This document shows positions 63,258-64,000 of a stretch of DNA of 64,000 nt, piece after piece. The stretch lies in contig NC_092330.1 in NCBI RefSeq assembly GCF_036785885.1, positions 12,682,525 to 12,746,524 on the forward strand, read 5' to 3'. This DNA comes from Coffea arabica. Taxonomy: Eukaryota > Streptophyta > Magnoliopsida > Gentianales > Rubiaceae. The first letter of the stretch is position 1. Every line of letters begins with the position of its first letter. The position numbers were made by a program, and so were the translations under genes. Under the pieces are notes generated by a model. The model was not told the origin of the DNA, did no database searches, and worked only from the letters and a program-made list of their open reading frames with translations.

Positions 63258-64000
63258 GGAGCTACCCCAAGAAGCAAGTTTACTCGGCAATAACCACCTC
63301 ATTCGGCACCGAAGTTGCCTGGCCAGAACATCCGCCTCGGTTAAACAGTCAATCTTTCTTTGCTGCCTGTTGACCATACTTTTTTGTTTTTCCTTGAATT
63401 ATACTGAAGTTCAATCCATAATATACCCTGACGAAAATGAACCACCCAAATCTTGAAATAATTTGTTTAAATTTGACTCACAAATATGCTTGCCATAAAT
63501 TGCCCTGAAGAAAATGATTATTCTAGTCTTGAAACTTTGTTTTTGGTGGGTTCGGTTTCTGTCATCTTCACGATTTAAAATATGCCTTCGGAATCATGAC
63601 AGTGGAATTTGAACACACGATTTTTTGTAAAAAAGTAACACGTTTTTGTCAACTGAGCCAACTTATTATTCTTGAAACTAACATGTTGAGTTTGAGCTTT
63701 TAAATTAGACTCGTTGATGTATCAAGAGATGGTTTTGAATAAACAGGGGTAGAAATTTTGTTTGAAACGGTTGTGCACTTTCCACTTTTTGATGAGAAAT
63801 TTTCTTCCCAACTAAAATGATCCTTATAAAGGTAGTGGCTTAACTCAACTCGAGTATGAGTAACTTGATTAAAGGCTCTAACAGAGCTCGGGCCAAAGTT
63901 ATTTGTGAATATAGTTTTGTACCTTCATTAGTCATTATCCCCAAGTGCAATTAAATTCATTTTCAAAAAAGATCATAGTTATATAGACAAGGTCAATTAG
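63258..64000. other. Gene-free right edge
   Basis: After the GGAGCTAC duplication copy I see no gene, RNA or element with paired ends to the window edge. Confidence 0.4.

Overview
The window is plant nuclear DNA, almost certainly from a eudicot. It is AT-rich. Its genes have many GT-AG introns, and they include a chloroplast Calvin-cycle enzyme (GAPA), a plant mitochondrial dihydroorotate dehydrogenase and an LRR receptor-like protein. Ogre/Tat-type Gypsy, Copia, hAT, Mutator-like and LINE sequences separate the genes. I cannot place the species from sequence alone. All exon models are by-eye splices, checked for phase continuity and GT/AG borders.

Layout. 1-12353 is nested retrotransposon DNA. 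An Ogre-like element on the minus strand (LTR 1215-5549, tRNA-Arg primer site 1196-1212) sits in the LTR of an older relative (5550-12353). That older LTR also carries a 3.25-kb solo LTR (8834-12086) with a perfect TACCA duplication. A truncated hAT end follows (12354-12852). DHODH (PYRD, plus strand, 11 exons, 13219-25612) and GAPA (minus strand, 5 exons, 27521-29755) are convergent neighbours. From 30 to 34 kb there is a Mutator-like MITE and a hAT element built of GGAACC-rich sequence. 34175-40427 is a young but defective Copia element with both LTRs and an AACAA duplication. 41459-42133 is a broken cis-prenyltransferase. 43209-45635 is a two-exon gene for a 117-aa coiled-coil protein. 47.6-55.1 kb holds a MITE, a polygalacturonase fragment, a LINE fragment and mostly anonymous DNA. 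A hAT-type MITE (55138-55652) ends 130 bp before the start codon of a multi-exon LRR receptor-like protein (55783-61692). The window ends with another hAT element (62511-63257).

The most unusual structure is inside the receptor-like protein. About 297 bp of its LRR coding sequence (59420-59716) recurs in inverted orientation 66 bp downstream (59783-60078), with one single-base gap and no mismatches by eye. The inversion puts stops in the reading frame. It would give any read-through transcript a near-perfect hairpin of about 296 bp, a plausible source of small RNAs against LRR-RLP paralogues, or possibly an assembly artefact.

The genes do not form a functional cluster. DHODH acts in mitochondrial pyrimidine synthesis, GAPA in the chloroplast Calvin cycle, and the receptor-like protein would act at the plasma membrane. 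Their proximity looks incidental.
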